64,000 nt of DNA from Romanomermis culicivorax (lineage: Eukaryota > Nematoda > Enoplea > Mermithida > Mermithidae), in assembly GCA_963922205.1 (NCBI GenBank), contig CAWUHX010000022.1, positions 682,001 to 746,000 on the forward strand, given 5' to 3'. How positions within the stretch are numbered: position 1 is the stretch's first letter; every line of letters starts with the position of its first letter. The notes under the pieces were generated by a model that had not been told where the DNA came from, made no database searches, and saw only the letters and a program-made list of their open reading frames with translations. This document shows, piece after piece, positions 11,905-24,140 of this stretch. The position numbers and the translations under genes were made by a program.

Positions 11905-12005
11905 ACTTAATTAGCAAGTGGAAGTTGATATGCTAATGGCCACGCTTGATAAAAAACAATGGCCGTTATACCTATTGACCGGCAGGAAACGCCGGAGAAT
12001 TTTGA
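11905..12005 (+). repeat. GCG-hairpin dispersed repeat, partial copy
   Basis: Carries the first part of the unit (TTAGCAAGTGGAAGTTGATATGCTAATGGCC, then GATAAAAAACAATGGCCG and CCGGCAGGAAACGCCGG) and stops where LINE sequence begins. Confidence 0.55.
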
Positions 12006-12009
12006 GATT

Positions 12010-12180
12010 TTTCTCAATGATGGACATGAAATCAGCACTCCTCCTAAATACGGCCTTGCCCTTAGTGAATCTCTGTTGAATTTTCTCAATTCTCTTAATA
12101 TCTAGCTTGAGATTGGGATTCCAAACTACAATGGCAAATTCTAATAAACTAACATAAGTAAGGAAACCTTCTGTAAGTAC
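12010..12180 (-). pseudogene. LINE reverse-transcriptase C-terminal fragment
   Basis: One minus-strand frame reads YVSLLEFAIVVWNP, then LDIKRIEKIQQRFTK. This is the conserved stretch after the RT fingers in CR1/Jockey-type non-LTR retrotransposons (consensus YVRPxLEYASxVWNP and IERVQRRFTK). Flanking frames are broken, so this is a dead fragment. Confidence 0.75.
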
Positions 12181-12299
12181 ATTTTTATTTCTACTGAAGA
12201 AACAATGAAGTATCAGATTTTCCTTGAATGACCTTTTTCGGAAATTAAGGTACCAGTCATCGTAACACCTATGTCTGTAACTTATGTTGTACTTGAGAT

Positions 12300-13930
12300 A
12301 TTACCATACTCAAGATACTAATTTATACATGGATTGTTTTTACCAAGATTCAGAACATTACATTTATTGAATGCTGGTACTCAATCTATTCCTTTGGACG
12401 TTTTTTTGTCTAGTTCAGATAATAAAACAACTGAGTTGACTGAATGGTTAAAAGCTTTGAGACTATACACAAAAATAACCAATTCACTAACGAGGTCGTG
12501 ACTTCGATATTGCAGACTTTACTTTAACTCTTTAAGTTACAATTGTTCAAAATGAAGAAATCCAAATCAAACAGACAGTCGGAATAACCAATCTCCAGCA
12601 AACTCTAAATGATGATATAAAAAAATACGAAAAAAGATATAAAAAAAGGAATGAAATATAGTGTTAAAAGCCTTAGGAAAATCAATATATGTACATAACA
12701 TTTATTAGTTACTTTTTTCATCAAGTGAATGAAACCATATTTCTACAATGCAACAAGTGCGGCGCACGAGACACATTTCTTGAAACCACAACGTTTTGAT
12801 GACTAAAAATTCAGATTTTCAAATCAATTACTAATTGATTCCATGACCTTGCATGAAATGCAGCACAAAGAAATTGTTCAGTAATTTTCAACCGATGTAG
12901 AATATCCTTTTTTAAATTGGAACAATAATCGCTTCACGTCAAAAATTAGGTATATCTTCTTCAGTCCTGTAGGTGACTTCAAAGATGGTTGACAATGGTT
13001 CAGAGAACAAGGTGGTTTTTAATAAAAGAATGCACATCAATTGTCTGGACCTAGTAATAACGATGGTTTGAGATTTTTTAGCGCTGAAGGGACTGTGAGG
13101 AAATCAAAACTACTCTAGACTCCAAACTCAAATTTGTTATCAGAAGTAAGAGTAAGATCAGTAGGATTAATGGCAATTATGTCCAGGGTCAGGAATAGCA
13201 GCAGATGCAGAAAATTTCATATTCATGTACGTCTTGACAGAATTGACGTAAGTTGTCAGCTTTAACGAGATTCTCCTCTTTCATAATTTGACGTCTCTCA
13301 GTTTCTGATCTGATTTTGTTTCTAGCTTTTTTATTTTGTACGGTTGAGAATCGAGGGGATTTTTCTACCAAAATAGCTTCTCTTTCTCTAACTTTCTGAG
13401 GAAAAGAAGTTTCTCCCCTCTACGACATTTTTTCGTGAAGACATAAAATTCTATTCATTGCAGCAAAACAGATGGAAAATTGATATAAGAATCATTTATC
13501 TTAGAACACAAGGAGATATTAAAGACTATTTCACTTTGCTAAAAAAGATAGACAAGGAAACATAATCTACTTTACGAAAGTCATGATACAAAAAGTATAA
13601 ATTTTCATGCAAGAACTTACCACGTATAAAGAAAATATTTCACATTACAGAATATGAGATAATGAAAATTTTCATTCCTAGTAGGAGTGTTTGTGTATGA
13701 ATCAAGCCCGTATCAGCGAGAATATGATGCAACAACCAGTATATAGCGGATATTTATTCATATTTACACGAGAGAAAATGTGGCATGTTGAAATCGCCAA
13801 GGTAAATACAAGAATATCAAATATTGTATTTCATCAGCAGTGTATTTAAACTATGGAAGAATTTCTTTTAGTCTCTGATAGATTTTTGTTTTTTTTGGCC
13901 CCGATCTGATCAACAAAATTTATTATACGT
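12300..13930. other. AT-rich stretch, one possible exon, otherwise nothing recognised
   Basis: No domain was recognised. At 13411-13192 (minus) a strong acceptor TTTTCCTCAG opens a charged 72-codon frame, beginning KVREREAILVEKSPRF and ending in TGA. It could be a terminal exon of an unknown gene or chance. The rest shows only short ORFs. Confidence 0.4.
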
Positions 13931-13934
13931 TCCC

Positions 13935-14225
13935 AAATTCAATCTTCAATGTAGAGAAAAATCATTTGCATTTCCATGCGCCAGAACGTGGTACTTTTTC
14001 CAGAAAAAAACACCAACACCAGCGTTTTTCCTCACATCGGTATTTTGACGAAAATTTTTTTCGGCATGGTTCACATTGTGAAAAAAATGTTGGGAGGCCA
14101 AAACCAGAAGGATGCATTTTGGTGAACTTAAGGAAGTCAAAATTTCAAAAAATTTTCTCGCCAAGCGCCGAGCGCGAGTACACTAGTCACTGTTTTCTAT
14201 CAGGCGCGGTCGCTAGCATATCTAT
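13935..14225 (-). repeat. GCG-hairpin dispersed repeat, reverse copy
   Basis: The reverse complement carries ATGCTAGCGACCGCGCC, GATAGAAAACAGTGACT, the AAAATTTTTTGAAATTTTGACTT block, AAGTTCACCAAAATGCATC, and a terminal CTGGCGCATGG. The order matches the copies at 11610 and 23885. Confidence 0.6.
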
Positions 14226-14920
14226 GAAATGAAATGAAAAATATTTATTGCATTTACACTAAGCTGAGAGAAAATACAAAAGAAGAACGGAATTACGGAG
14301 AAGATATAATGACGAATAAAAAAATGGAAACTTTGATCAATAAAATCAGAAGAAAAATGGTCGAAAAATTTGGAAAAACACTGCAACAAAAGGATTCTCA
14401 CATGCTCCCCCCGATACAGTTTCAAAATCCAACAGCTTACTTTTTGCCTTGAATGTGTTTAAACTTGGAGAATTTACTATCAAATGATAAACAATTCTAG
14501 ATATCGAAAAAACTGACAAATAATGGCATGGACCGATTTGACTGTCAACTTGAAATCTTGATTTCAGCGCGTACTAGTGTTGTTAATACATAAGAGGTCG
14601 CGGACTTTGAATTTATTTTCCTCTGAATTACGCTGAACCTGGTGCAAAGAACGAAATGAAATTTACGAGTTTCAAACTCAAATAAACCTGATTTTTGACG
14701 TCCTTCTTGATATGACAAACCTGATTTAAGACCAAAAATACTCCAAATAAATCTTCGACATAACGGACGTCCACTATCTAAACAATGCGTGTTTTCACTG
14801 AATATATCGTCAATTCTCGCCTAGAAGGCAACGCCTCTTTGGAATAATGTGAGCAAGCAATTCATGCCTTATAATATATTTTTAAATTGTAGAAAATACA
14901 ATTCATCATCTCCATTTTGC
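14226..14920. other. AT-rich stretch, nothing recognised
   Basis: Only short low-complexity ORFs occur. No repeat copy shared with the rest of the window was noticed here. Confidence 0.4.
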
Positions 14921-14924
14921 TTCG

Positions 14925-15290
14925 AATGCAAACTTGAGCTGCTTGTATTTTAATTCGCGTAGTTTATGCAATCAAATTCTCTATCTAAATTTACTTCTGA
15001 AATCGAATAAATATGATTTTCTTTTTATAACAGAAACTTGTTTAAACAGTAATGTTTTTGATGTATAACTGATCCAAAACCTCTCACGTAACATTCTCAG
15101 GCAAGATCCCGTTAACAAAGGAGGTGGAGGCGTCGCAATAATTCACAAATCTGGATTACGGGTCAGACTGATTGCCTTACTTATATTTCGCAGTTGATCT
15201 GAAATATTAGTTATAGATTTCTTTACATCTGATCAGATACAGCGTACAGGATAATCTTAAGTTATCGTCTCCCTAATGCTTCTTTCTCTG
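14925..15290 (+). pseudogene. LINE endonuclease fragment
   Basis: The plus strand reads NSRSLCNQILYLNLLL, KYDFLFITETCLNSN and, after a frameshift, DPVNKGGGGVAIIHKSGLRV, then YRLPNAS. These are the N-terminal and central blocks of the apurinic-like (EEP) endonuclease domain of CR1/Jockey-type LINEs (ITETWL, GGGVAI, YRPP). Stops and frameshifts show it is dead. Confidence 0.75.
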
Positions 15291-15599
15291 TACTGAATAA
15301 TTTTTTTGCGTACACGTAAAAGGGCTTATTTTGCAAATATTTGCGAATGCCCTTGATAATTGCAAATTTTAATTTACCGGGTATCAAACGAAAGAAACGA
15401 ATATTTTGATAAACATGTTGTAACTTCTTTATTTAGTTTTTTAACGGATTCAGACTTGTATATCTAGTGCAGCCACCAAGCCTGAGATAAAACAAACTTA
15501 ATCTTGTTTCAACTTTGCACCCTGATCTAGCCAAAGATCATACTCTCCTTGAACCATTCTAAACTAGTGATCATTAAAATTTCATTTGTTTTACAAACC

Positions 15600-16390
15600 A
15601 ACTGATGCCTAATATGATCTTCAAAAAGGAAACTAACAGATGGTAGAGGCTGCTTCGGCAAAATATGACTGGCATACGAGTTATTCCAGATGTCCAAATG
15701 TTGAAGATTTCACACCGCTTTCACGATAATTCTAAAGACAAAGATAAAAATCTATTCCATTGAAAAAAATTGTAGTCTCTTTGATGAAACTGGCACCAGG
15801 TCTCTCGCATACGGATTTTGCCCGGGAATGACAGACGAACCTGAATTGTATTAGAACTTTGGATTTGCATGACCCATATAAAGAGTAGTGCTCTTTCCTG
15901 CAGATATTTCAAGTTGTTATGTTTTGGATCAATTACAAATTTGATCGAGATCATCTTGGAGAACCTCGTATTAAGAATTTTGACGTCATCTGCAAAAAAT
16001 AGGCATCATATTTCAGTTTGTCTGGGAAGTCATTTATAAACAAAAGGTAAACAGTCGGACCTACAAGGACGCCAGTGTTTAAGGTTCAATAGACTTTTCG
16101 GTGCGATTTGAAAAAAACAAACAATTAAAAAAAATCTAGAAATCCGGTGACGCCGTAGTTTTAGAACTTAAGGGCAAGCTTTATAAAAATCAATTTGAAC
16201 TAGATCTACAGAAGTGCCTGAATCGATAAGTTTAGTCTATGTATTTTTACATATGAACAACTGGGTTTCACACGATTTTTTTTTGTAAAAACCCGTATTG
16301 ATAAGGAGTTAACAATGAATTTCTTTTAAGGTATTCCATAATAGAAGAACTGATATTGCTTTTCCTAATTTTACAAGCTACACAACAAAG
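15600..16390 (-). pseudogene. LINE reverse-transcriptase fragment
   Basis: The minus strand encodes IMEYLKRNSLLTPYQYGFLQKK (16340-16268), matching the RT block before motif A. Further on it reads LVGPTVYLLFINDFPD (about 16065), matching the motif-B tail GPxLFLLFINDLPD. A poor YADD-equivalent block follows. Motif A is missing or scrambled. It is probably the same LINE family as the fragment at 12010. Confidence 0.7.
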
Positions 16391-16964
16391 AGAAATCAGC
16401 CGAATGTTTGAGCTAGATGAAGAATCAAAATGCTTGAAAAAGCACAGAACACTTAAATAAAGCGTTAGAGCAGACATGCAAAGCAAGAATTTTTCAGCGG
16501 GGAGCAGTGTTTTTTTTCTGCACCGGGCTTTCTGCATAGTGTAGAAAAGCCAAGAAAAAGTTTCTGCACTGCGGTTTTCTCCTGTTACTACTGTTTTTTC
16601 CCCGGCCTTTTCTTCGAATGGGGGGAAGGGGTCAAAATTTGTTGCCCCATTTTCCCGAAGTCGTTTTTCGCTTGAAAATGCTCATAGACGCTTTTATATA
16701 TTTTTGAGCTTTTTCAAACCTTCTGCTGTTTTTTAGAGACTTAATACATTCAAATTAAAGGAAGTATTTGAAATTTTTGAGTTTGATCGAAGTCTAATCT
16801 ACAAGCATTGTCGAACATTGTCGAAAAATTTCACAAAATTATTTTAAAAAGTCTAATCATCTGCATTTTATCATAATTTTTTAGTAAATTTTCAATTGTC
16901 AAAAAGCTTTTTTAGATTAGCTATTGAACTGAAGAAAATGATTATATGTACTCGTACATATAGT

Positions 16965-17151
16965 CAGGCCTGTAGCCAGGAAGTTCTTTCGGGAGGGGGT
17001 ACACATTTCTTGGAGGCCAAGATTTCACTGAATTGACTGAAAAATTGACATTTCTGACTTGACTTCTTCTTGAAAAAAAAACCAAAGGTTACCTTTGCTT
17101 TTTTAACACGTGAAAAATTTCAGCCCTCCAACCTGCCTGCCTACAGGCCTG
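16965..17151. mobile_element. hAT-type MITE, 187 bp
   Basis: Ends are CAGGCCTGTAGCC and CCTGCCTACAGGCCTG. The flanking octamers are CATATAGT (16957-16964) and CATATATT (17152-17159), a one-mismatch 8-bp duplication. Confidence 0.75.
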
Positions 17152-17178
17152 CATATATTAACCGTGTAATGTTCATTA

Positions 17179-17788
17179 CAGGTTTTTTTAGCACGAGTCC
17201 CATTAGCATTTGCGCTAATGAAAAACAATTTCATTAGCACAGTTAGCACAGCGGTTGACAAATGTTACTTTGTTGGTGTCAAACTAATAGTTTTTAAGTT
17301 CTGATAACCTGCTTTTATTGTATTAACTCATGAAATCATGCTTGATATTGGTACTTTTAAGAGGAATAAGACTCTAACGTGATTCTAATTAAATCAGCTC
17401 ATTTTTACATTAAGCACTTGATTAGTTGACCGACAACTAAATATTCAGTAGTCAGTTTGATAGTAATACTTTTAGGAAACACGAAATTCGCATTCTGTTT
17501 GGATAAAAGTTTACATGTTTTCATTGTATCTGGAACTGCACTTCAACTTCAATACATGTTATCGTTTGATTTTTTTTCAGAAAACGTACAATTATATATG
17601 ACTTGCCTGAACTTTAGCATATGTCAAAACAGCTGTTTTCAAATCACCTAAGTAGTGTCAAAGAGGTTAGAGCTGGAACGAATTCGGATACAAATTTCTC
17701 TCTTCCTGTCATTAGCATGCGTGCTAACGTCCAAAACTTTCCATTAGCACGGCTCTGGTTTCATTAGCACCGTGTTAAAAAAACCCTG
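17179..17788. mobile_element. hAT-type MITE with CATTAGCAC subterminal repeats, 610 bp
   Basis: Ends are CAGGTTTTTTTAGCACG and, inverted, CAGGGTTTTTTTAACACGG. A perfect 8-bp duplication GTTCATTA flanks it (17171-17178, 17789-17796). Both subterminal regions carry repeated CATTAGCAC / GTGCTAATG words, typical of transposase binding regions in hAT elements. The interior has no transposase. Confidence 0.88.
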
Positions 17789-17796
17789 GTTCATTA

Positions 17797-18629
17797 CAGG
17801 CCATTTAAATTACAAAATAAAAACTTCAAAATGAGTTGAAAAATTGAATGAAAAAAGAGCACTCTTCCATACGACATGCAATAAGATTGCATAAAAAGTT
17901 TATGATACAGACTGTATATACATATACAGTGTATTATACAGTTTTATATAGAACTTTTTCTATTAAAAACACAATATTTGTAAAAAAATTGCATTGGCAG
18001 GTTTTGGCCGGCTTTTTTAACTTTTGGTCAATTTTTAGGACACCTTTATCCGGTTTTCATTTTCCAATCAGGCAACATTGCTTTACACCAACATGAGTTT
18101 ACACTACATAGTTCTTAGGCTTAGGGTTGTTCTAGTTCATTTGCGTTATTTTTATTACAAATTAACGTATACTTCTTGTGTTGAAATAGGTCAATCTTCA
18201 GCAGCATAAATTATTATTTCGACACTGAAACATCATTTTCACGACGCCGCGCTGCTGCTGCTGACAGCTTTCTTCGGTCGGTGGCAGTATCCGTACCGAC
18301 GCGATTCGAATGAAATGCAAGAAAACTTGCTTTTGGTGGGTTTTCTGATAAAGTAAAACTAATCTATTGATTTTGGAGTGAGAAACCAAAAATTTATCAG
18401 TGCAACCAAAATTTTGGAGTCAGAAATCTATAAAAATGAGGAAAAAATTGAGAAAATTCTGGTTATGTTAGTCGACATGAGCTCATGAAGAATAAATTGG
18501 TGTTCTACAGGAGCGAGTAAAGCATGTTAACGAAAGAGTTTTCATTAATTTATCCGCTATTAACATTTCTGTGGTTCTGATTAAAATCAACCAATTTTAT
18601 TTAGTTCTTGGTCCGGAGCGCCGGAAAAA
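17797..18629. other. AT-rich stretch, nothing recognised
   Basis: Short ORFs only, with a TATA-rich segment near 17920-17960. No domain or shared repeat was recognised. Confidence 0.4.
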
Positions 18630-19830
18630 TTTTTGAACTTTCACCTTTTAAGACACGATTTCTGAGAGATTTTACTTTCCCTATGATAAGTTGAAAATTA
18701 ATTATAACTCAGAATCAGATATTTGGGGTAGTTTCGCGCGCTGAGTTCCATGGTATCATTCGTTTTGCTTGTGAACGAAAATTCGCGCCGCTACAGTATG
18801 CCAAAGTTTTCAAATTGATGATTTTTTTGCATTTTTCAGTGCTCTTGCCAGCCAAGCGATATTTCAAGACCGGATTAATCTTATTTGATGAAAGTATATT
18901 CATTTTACAGAGGAGAGAATAAGATCTCTTCTGATGTAACATTTACAGTAAATAATTGCATATTACACTTTTTCATAAAGTTTAGAGTGTCAAAAATGAG
19001 CCATCTAAATAGGAAAAATTTTGCTTATGGGCACTCCCGAGCACCTTCCCTTTGGAAGCCGCAGAATTTTATTTTCTTATATTGTATTTTAAGCATTTTT
19101 ACTGCATTGTTTAAATTTTCATCAAAATTTTTGTACCGTTTTGGGCGCTGCACTGTTCTGAAGAAGGCATGCTTATGAAAATTTCATAGAAATCATTGTA
19201 TTTGTCAGCTAGCTCTCCTAACCCTTGGGCCTTGATATGTTTTTATTACCTATACTGTAGAATTCAAATAAGTCACGGACTATAGTTTAATGTGATAATT
19301 GTTTCACAAGCAACATTTTAGACTCTGCAAGAAAGTTTGAACAGTCAAAAATTAGTGCAAAAATGAAGAAAAATCCTGCTTAGAGGTACTTCCGAGCACC
19401 TTCACCTGCGATGCCCCAGAACTTTATTTTTTCATTATTTTGTTCACGCATTCCTACAGTAGATGTGACAGCAGCATCGCGATTCGAACACTCCTTGAGC
19501 AGCTAACATAGATCCGAAGAAGGCAAAATCCTGAAAATTGCTAAAAAACAAATTTTATTTGCATTTTTGTGTTACCATGGAGTAGGTTCATTATATCAAT
19601 ACTGGAACCGGAAAATACATTTAAAAAGTCACTACTTTTCCGACATGTTGTAGAAAAACAGTGATTTATGATTTTAGCTGCATTTTCATCTACTTGATCA
19701 ATTTTGTTCAATTCTGTCGAGTCACTGATCTAAACGGATGATACAAGGCCCCGCCTAATCAAACCTCACAAAGTTTATGTCATTCACCTGAAAAAGATTA
19801 ATCATAACGCTCGCTGTGTGAATTGTTGCA
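18630..19830 (+). repeat. Left arm of a large inverted repeat
   Basis: This segment is found again in inverted orientation at about 22443-23540. Matching points are GAACGAAAATTCGCGCCGCTA (18772) with the complement of TAGCAGCGCGAATTTTCGTT (about 23370); GTAAAT-ATTGCATATTA with its counterpart near 23200; AGAGGTACTTCCGAGCACCTT (19383) with its counterpart near 22880; and GATGATACAAGGCCCCGCC (19737) with GGCGGGGGGCTTGTATCATC (22497). By eye the arms are about three-quarters identical and each has private insertions. Confidence 0.75.
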
Positions 19831-19978
19831 GTTAACTTCAGATCGGAATTAAACAGAATACATTTTGTGTCTGCGTCTGATCTAAACATATTAGAGTGAA
19901 AAGATAAAAACACGTGCGCCAACCATAGATGTACGGCCATCATTTAAGGAAATTGTCTTTTAATCTTACAGCAATGTG

Positions 19979-20785
19979 CACTGTACCAAAGATGTAGCAT
20001 ACCCTGAACGAAGCAACATAAGTATAGAAACCCCAGCTTTAAAATCAACAGGATCTCTGCAAATTCGGAAAAACATGCAAAAATAGGCAAAAACCTGGAA
20101 TCTAAAAAACTGTTGGGCCTAAAATCTAGATATTTTGCAGGAGTGATTGGGGCTGAGTTTCATCAGTAAATTTATGAGAAAACTTCAAACAGGTTACTCT
20201 GTATGAGACGATAATAACCCAAACTTCGAGTAAAAACTTTTCTTAGTACTGCACTCGTAATTAGCCTAATTTAAAAATGAAGATACATATATATATAAAA
20301 TATTGTTGACCATCAGTCCTACCCATATGCTGAAAAGATGCTGCAGAATCCACGAACCAGAAGTACAGCACCTTCAAACAGACGAAATTTTCTATACCAC
20401 TCGAGTCATTCAGGTTATCCTAACCATATCTCGAGTGGCTAATAACCTGACGTTTCCAAAATTTTACAATAACATCAACATTGTATCAGTGAAATAGTGT
20501 ATATTCACCTTTTGATGCTGATCAAGTGGCAACAGCTTGGTTCTCAAAGACCTAAGGCAAAGGTTTGATGCAATGACATCGTCATATCATTGAAAATTCA
20601 GTGATGAAATTCGGCCGCATGCAGACATACAAAATATCTAGATTTTTGGCTCAACAGTTCTCAAGATTCAGGGGGGATGTTGCCTATTTTTACATGTTTT
20701 TTCAAATTTGCAGAAACTCTGTTGATTTTAAGGCCCGGTATACTTATATTGCTCATTCAGGGTACCCTACATCTTTGGTACAGTG
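19979..20785. mobile_element. Non-autonomous DNA transposon with about 160-bp inverted ends
   Basis: CACTGTACCAAAGATGTAG (19979-19997) is inverted as CTACATCTTTGGTACAGTG (ending 20785). The match continues inward through TACCCTGAA, ATAAGTATA, AAAATCAACA and AAATCTAGATATTT for about 160 bp. Length is about 807 bp and no transposase is present. A clear target duplication was not identified. It lies in the spacer between the arms of the large inverted repeat. Confidence 0.7.
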
Positions 20786-20880
20786 AAGTTTATTGTAGGA
20801 TCATAATTAATTTTTGTTAAATGGTGGCATCCCCTATGTATTTGTATGACGCCAACGTGCCACTAATAATCAATTGAAAG

Positions 20881-21082
20881 CATACCTGTACTTGGGGGAT
20901 GGGTTGGGGGGGACCCCCCAACTTGGCCAATCCTGTACCCAAAATCATTCCCCCCAACCCACCCCAGTTTGGAAAAAATTGAAAAATTTTCAAAAAAGTG
21001 TATGTTTTTTGGCCTTTTTTTGGGAAAAATTTCGACTTTTTCTTACCCCCCCCCCCAACTGGTCGGAGGTCTTACAGGTATG
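20881..21082 (-). mobile_element. G-tract MITE, inverted copy
   Basis: Ends CATACCTGTA / TACAGGTATG, perfect 8-bp duplication ATTGAAAG (20873-20880, 21083-21090). The interior is the reverse of the element at 8881 (GGCCTTTTTTTGGGAAAAATT, CCAACTGGTCGGAGGTC), with the same C/G tracts. Confidence 0.9.
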
Positions 21083-22007
21083 ATTGAAAGTCGCTGAAGT
21101 TGAGAAGTGGTCTCCTACAGTTCATATTGCAGTAAATTTTAGATCAGAATTGAGCCAAATACATCCCTCAAGTTTGTCTAATGAAAAAATATCAATGAAA
21201 AAAATATGAAAAGAACGTGTCCGTCAAAGTGTCAGTGTACTGCATTCTTTTTGAAATGATCGAAGCAGGATTGGAACCTAAATTTTATTCAAAATTATGG
21301 AAGACTCGTTAAGTCTATTGAATAAATTTTTCCTTCATGATACGGACTCCTTGATGATCGTTCTTTCTATTCTAACCATTTCAAAATGTTCGAAATTGAT
21401 TTCATAGCCTCTAGTAAGGTGACTTCGATCAATTCTAATTGATAGTGGACCAGGTAATGGGAAACTATTGCCTGATCATGATAATGACATTTCAACTTGA
21501 CTATTTTTTACTTTACATTAAGATAGATGTCAAATGATTGTGTCAGCAAATACAGCGAATCCCTAATGTAAAGAAAACAAAAATTTGTTACATCAAATTA
21601 ATATGTGTCGATTCTTGTATGTATGTATGTATGACAGTCTGACTAAAAAGAAATTACCAATCGCAATAAGAAAATAATTTAGTTTTCAGTGAAAAATTTG
21701 CTGCTTATGTTAGCTGTGCAATGCTATTGGTAATTACGGTATTTCCATCTTCAAATTTTTGTAAATAAAAACACTAAGTACTCATTTCTTTTAAAATAAG
21801 CCATCTAACAGAAATCTTTCCATGATTTTCTGTATGACTAGAAAAAATCTTCAGTGCTGATTTAGAAAAGAATCTCGAGAGCAAATAACCTATGTTGCAC
21901 GTCTTCAATCCTTGAAGATGGATCATACCCCTAGATGTATATGACAAATGTAAAATGACTCGCAAATACAGGTATCAAACTGCTATTCACGCAGCGAGTG
22001 TTATGAT

Positions 22008-22442
22008 CATACATGTAATTGGGGGGGGGAAGTGCTATGGGAACACCCCCAGAAATCGCCGACCATATGGCTAGCCATTGGGCGATCCCCCCCAGGATTT
22101 TCCAATCCTATGGCTAGCCATATGGTAGCCCTAGGGACCCCCATAGTTTTAGTCGGAAAAATACTCAAAAATGTCATTTTTTCCATGAAAAATGTCTATT
22201 TTTGAACAAAAAATGGTCAAAAACGTCAATTTTCTCGGCGCTTCGCGCCATAAGTACATATTTTATCATTTTTTAGAGAAAAATTTCTAATTTTTAAACC
22301 GTTTTTCGGACATTTTTCATGGAAAAAATCGAATTTTTTCCCTTCGGGAACCCCTCCCCCCAAAATTTTGGGAATTACTGACCCCCCGCCCTAAAAAAGT
22401 GCTCCAACCCCCCCCAGAGCTCGGAGCTCCGTTACATGTATG
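22008..22442. mobile_element. hAT-type MITE, second G-tract subfamily, 435 bp
   Basis: Ends CATACATGTAA and TTACATGTATG, perfect 8-bp duplication GTTATGAT (22000-22007, 22443-22450). The interior holds GCTAGCCATATGG palindromes and the GGCGCTTCGCGCC hairpin. It inserted at the inner end of the right arm of the large inverted repeat. Confidence 0.9.
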
Positions 22443-23540
22443 GTTATGATTAATCTATTTTAGGTGAATGACATAGACTTTGTGAGGTTAGATTAGGCGG
22501 GGGGCTTGTATCATCCTTTTAGATCAGTGACTTGATTGAATTAGTTTGGTGAAAATTGATTGGGCGAGGGGTGCTTGTATCATCCTTTTAGATCAGTGAC
22601 TCAACGGAATTGAATAAAATTTATCAATTAGACAGATAAAAATGCAGTTAAAATCATCTTTTTTCAGGGGGGGCGGTGCTCAAAATTAAATATTTTTCCA
22701 AAAAAAATCAAATTTTCAAAAATTTTTCAAATTTGCCTATAGGTATACAGAAAAAAATCGTATTTCAAAAGTTGGGGGGAGGGGGCAGCCACACCCGCCC
22801 ACCTAAATCCGCTCTTGCATCTACTGTAGGAATGTGTGAACAAAATAATAGGAAAATAAAATTCTGGGGCATCCCAGGTTAAGGTGCTCCGGAGTGCCTC
22901 TAAGCAGGATTTTTCTTCATTTTTGCACTAATTTTTGACTGTCCAAACTTTCCTGCCGAGTGTAAACTGTTTGCTTGTGAAACAATTAATACATCAAACT
23001 ATAGTCTGTAATACTTATTTGATAATTCTGCAGTATAGGTGATAAATATATCTCAAGGGGTAGACAAGGGCCAGCTGGCAAATACAATGATTTCTATTAA
23101 ATTTTCATAAGTATGCCTTCTTCAGAGCTCCCAAAACGGTACAAAAATTTTGATGAAAATTTAACCAATACCACACTTCAAACTTTATGAAAAAGTTTAA
23201 TATGCATTTATTTACTGTAAACATTACATCAGAAGAGAGCTTATTCCCTCCTCTGCAAAATGAATATTCATTCATCAAATAAGACCAATCCTATCTTGAA
23301 ATATCGTTTGGCTAACAAGACCACTGAAAAACGCAAAAAAATCATAAATTTTCAAACTTTGGCATACTCTAGCAGCGCGAATTTTCGTTTACAAGAAAAA
23401 CGAATGGCACCATGGAACTCAGCACACGGAACTACCCAAAATATTTGATTTTGAGATAACAATTATTTTCAACTTATTATAGGAATACTTAAAAAAAGGT
23501 AGAATCTCTCAGAAAGCGTGTCTTAAAACGCTAGAAAATA
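22443..23540 (-). repeat. Right arm of a large inverted repeat
   Basis: Inverted counterpart of 18630-19830 (see that entry for match points). It carries a private G-rich insertion at about 22662-22797 and a local duplication of the GCTTGTATCATCCTTTTAGA segment (22504 and 22572). No ORF of note is present. Confidence 0.75.
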
Positions 23541-23884
23541 AACCTTCACAACGTTGAGAAATAAATTAAAATCAAATTGATGAAGTGTAATTCGTCCCCC
23601 ATTCCGGCGCGTAGCACCATAAAAATGTTTTGATTTTTATATTCTGAAACGCTGGAAAATAAATCTGTCCATATTCGTGAACAGAAGTTCTGAACCCGCA
23701 GTCTAGAATGATGTTTCCAATTTCCACTTTCAATAAACGCAAAAGTTCAGGTTGAAAACGTTTAAAAAATTACCAGCATCGAGAAAAAAAATTGGGAGAA
23801 TTGACGAAAAATCTCTATTTTCGGCGGCATAATTGACTGTTAACGATTAGAAAATGAAACGAGCTAACTTGATTGATAGAAACT

Positions 23885-24140
23885 GTTGAGCATTAATTAG
23901 TAAGTCGAAGTAGATATGCTAACGGCCGCACCTGATAGAAAATAGTTATTATTATACCCACAACCGGCGCGAAGCGCCGGAAAATTTTAAGATATCGACC
24001 CTTTCAAGTCCACCAAAACGGATCTTTTCGGTTTTGAATTCCCCAAAATTTTTTCCACAATGAGAACTAAACCCAAAATTTGTTTCCTCATTTAGAAATT
24101 TTTTCCTCAAAAGACCCTTTTTGAGGATAAAAATGGTGGT
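23885..24140 (+). repeat. GCG-hairpin dispersed repeat, copy B
   Basis: Carries ATTAGTAAGTCGAAGTAGATATGCTAACGGCCGC, GATAGAAAATAG, the perfect hairpin CCGGCGCGAAGCGCCGG, AAGTCCACCAAAACGGATC, TTTTGAATTCCCC, TTTCCTCATTTAGAAATTTTTTCC and CAAAAGACCCTTTTTGAGG. This is the best-preserved order of the unit. Confidence 0.65.
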
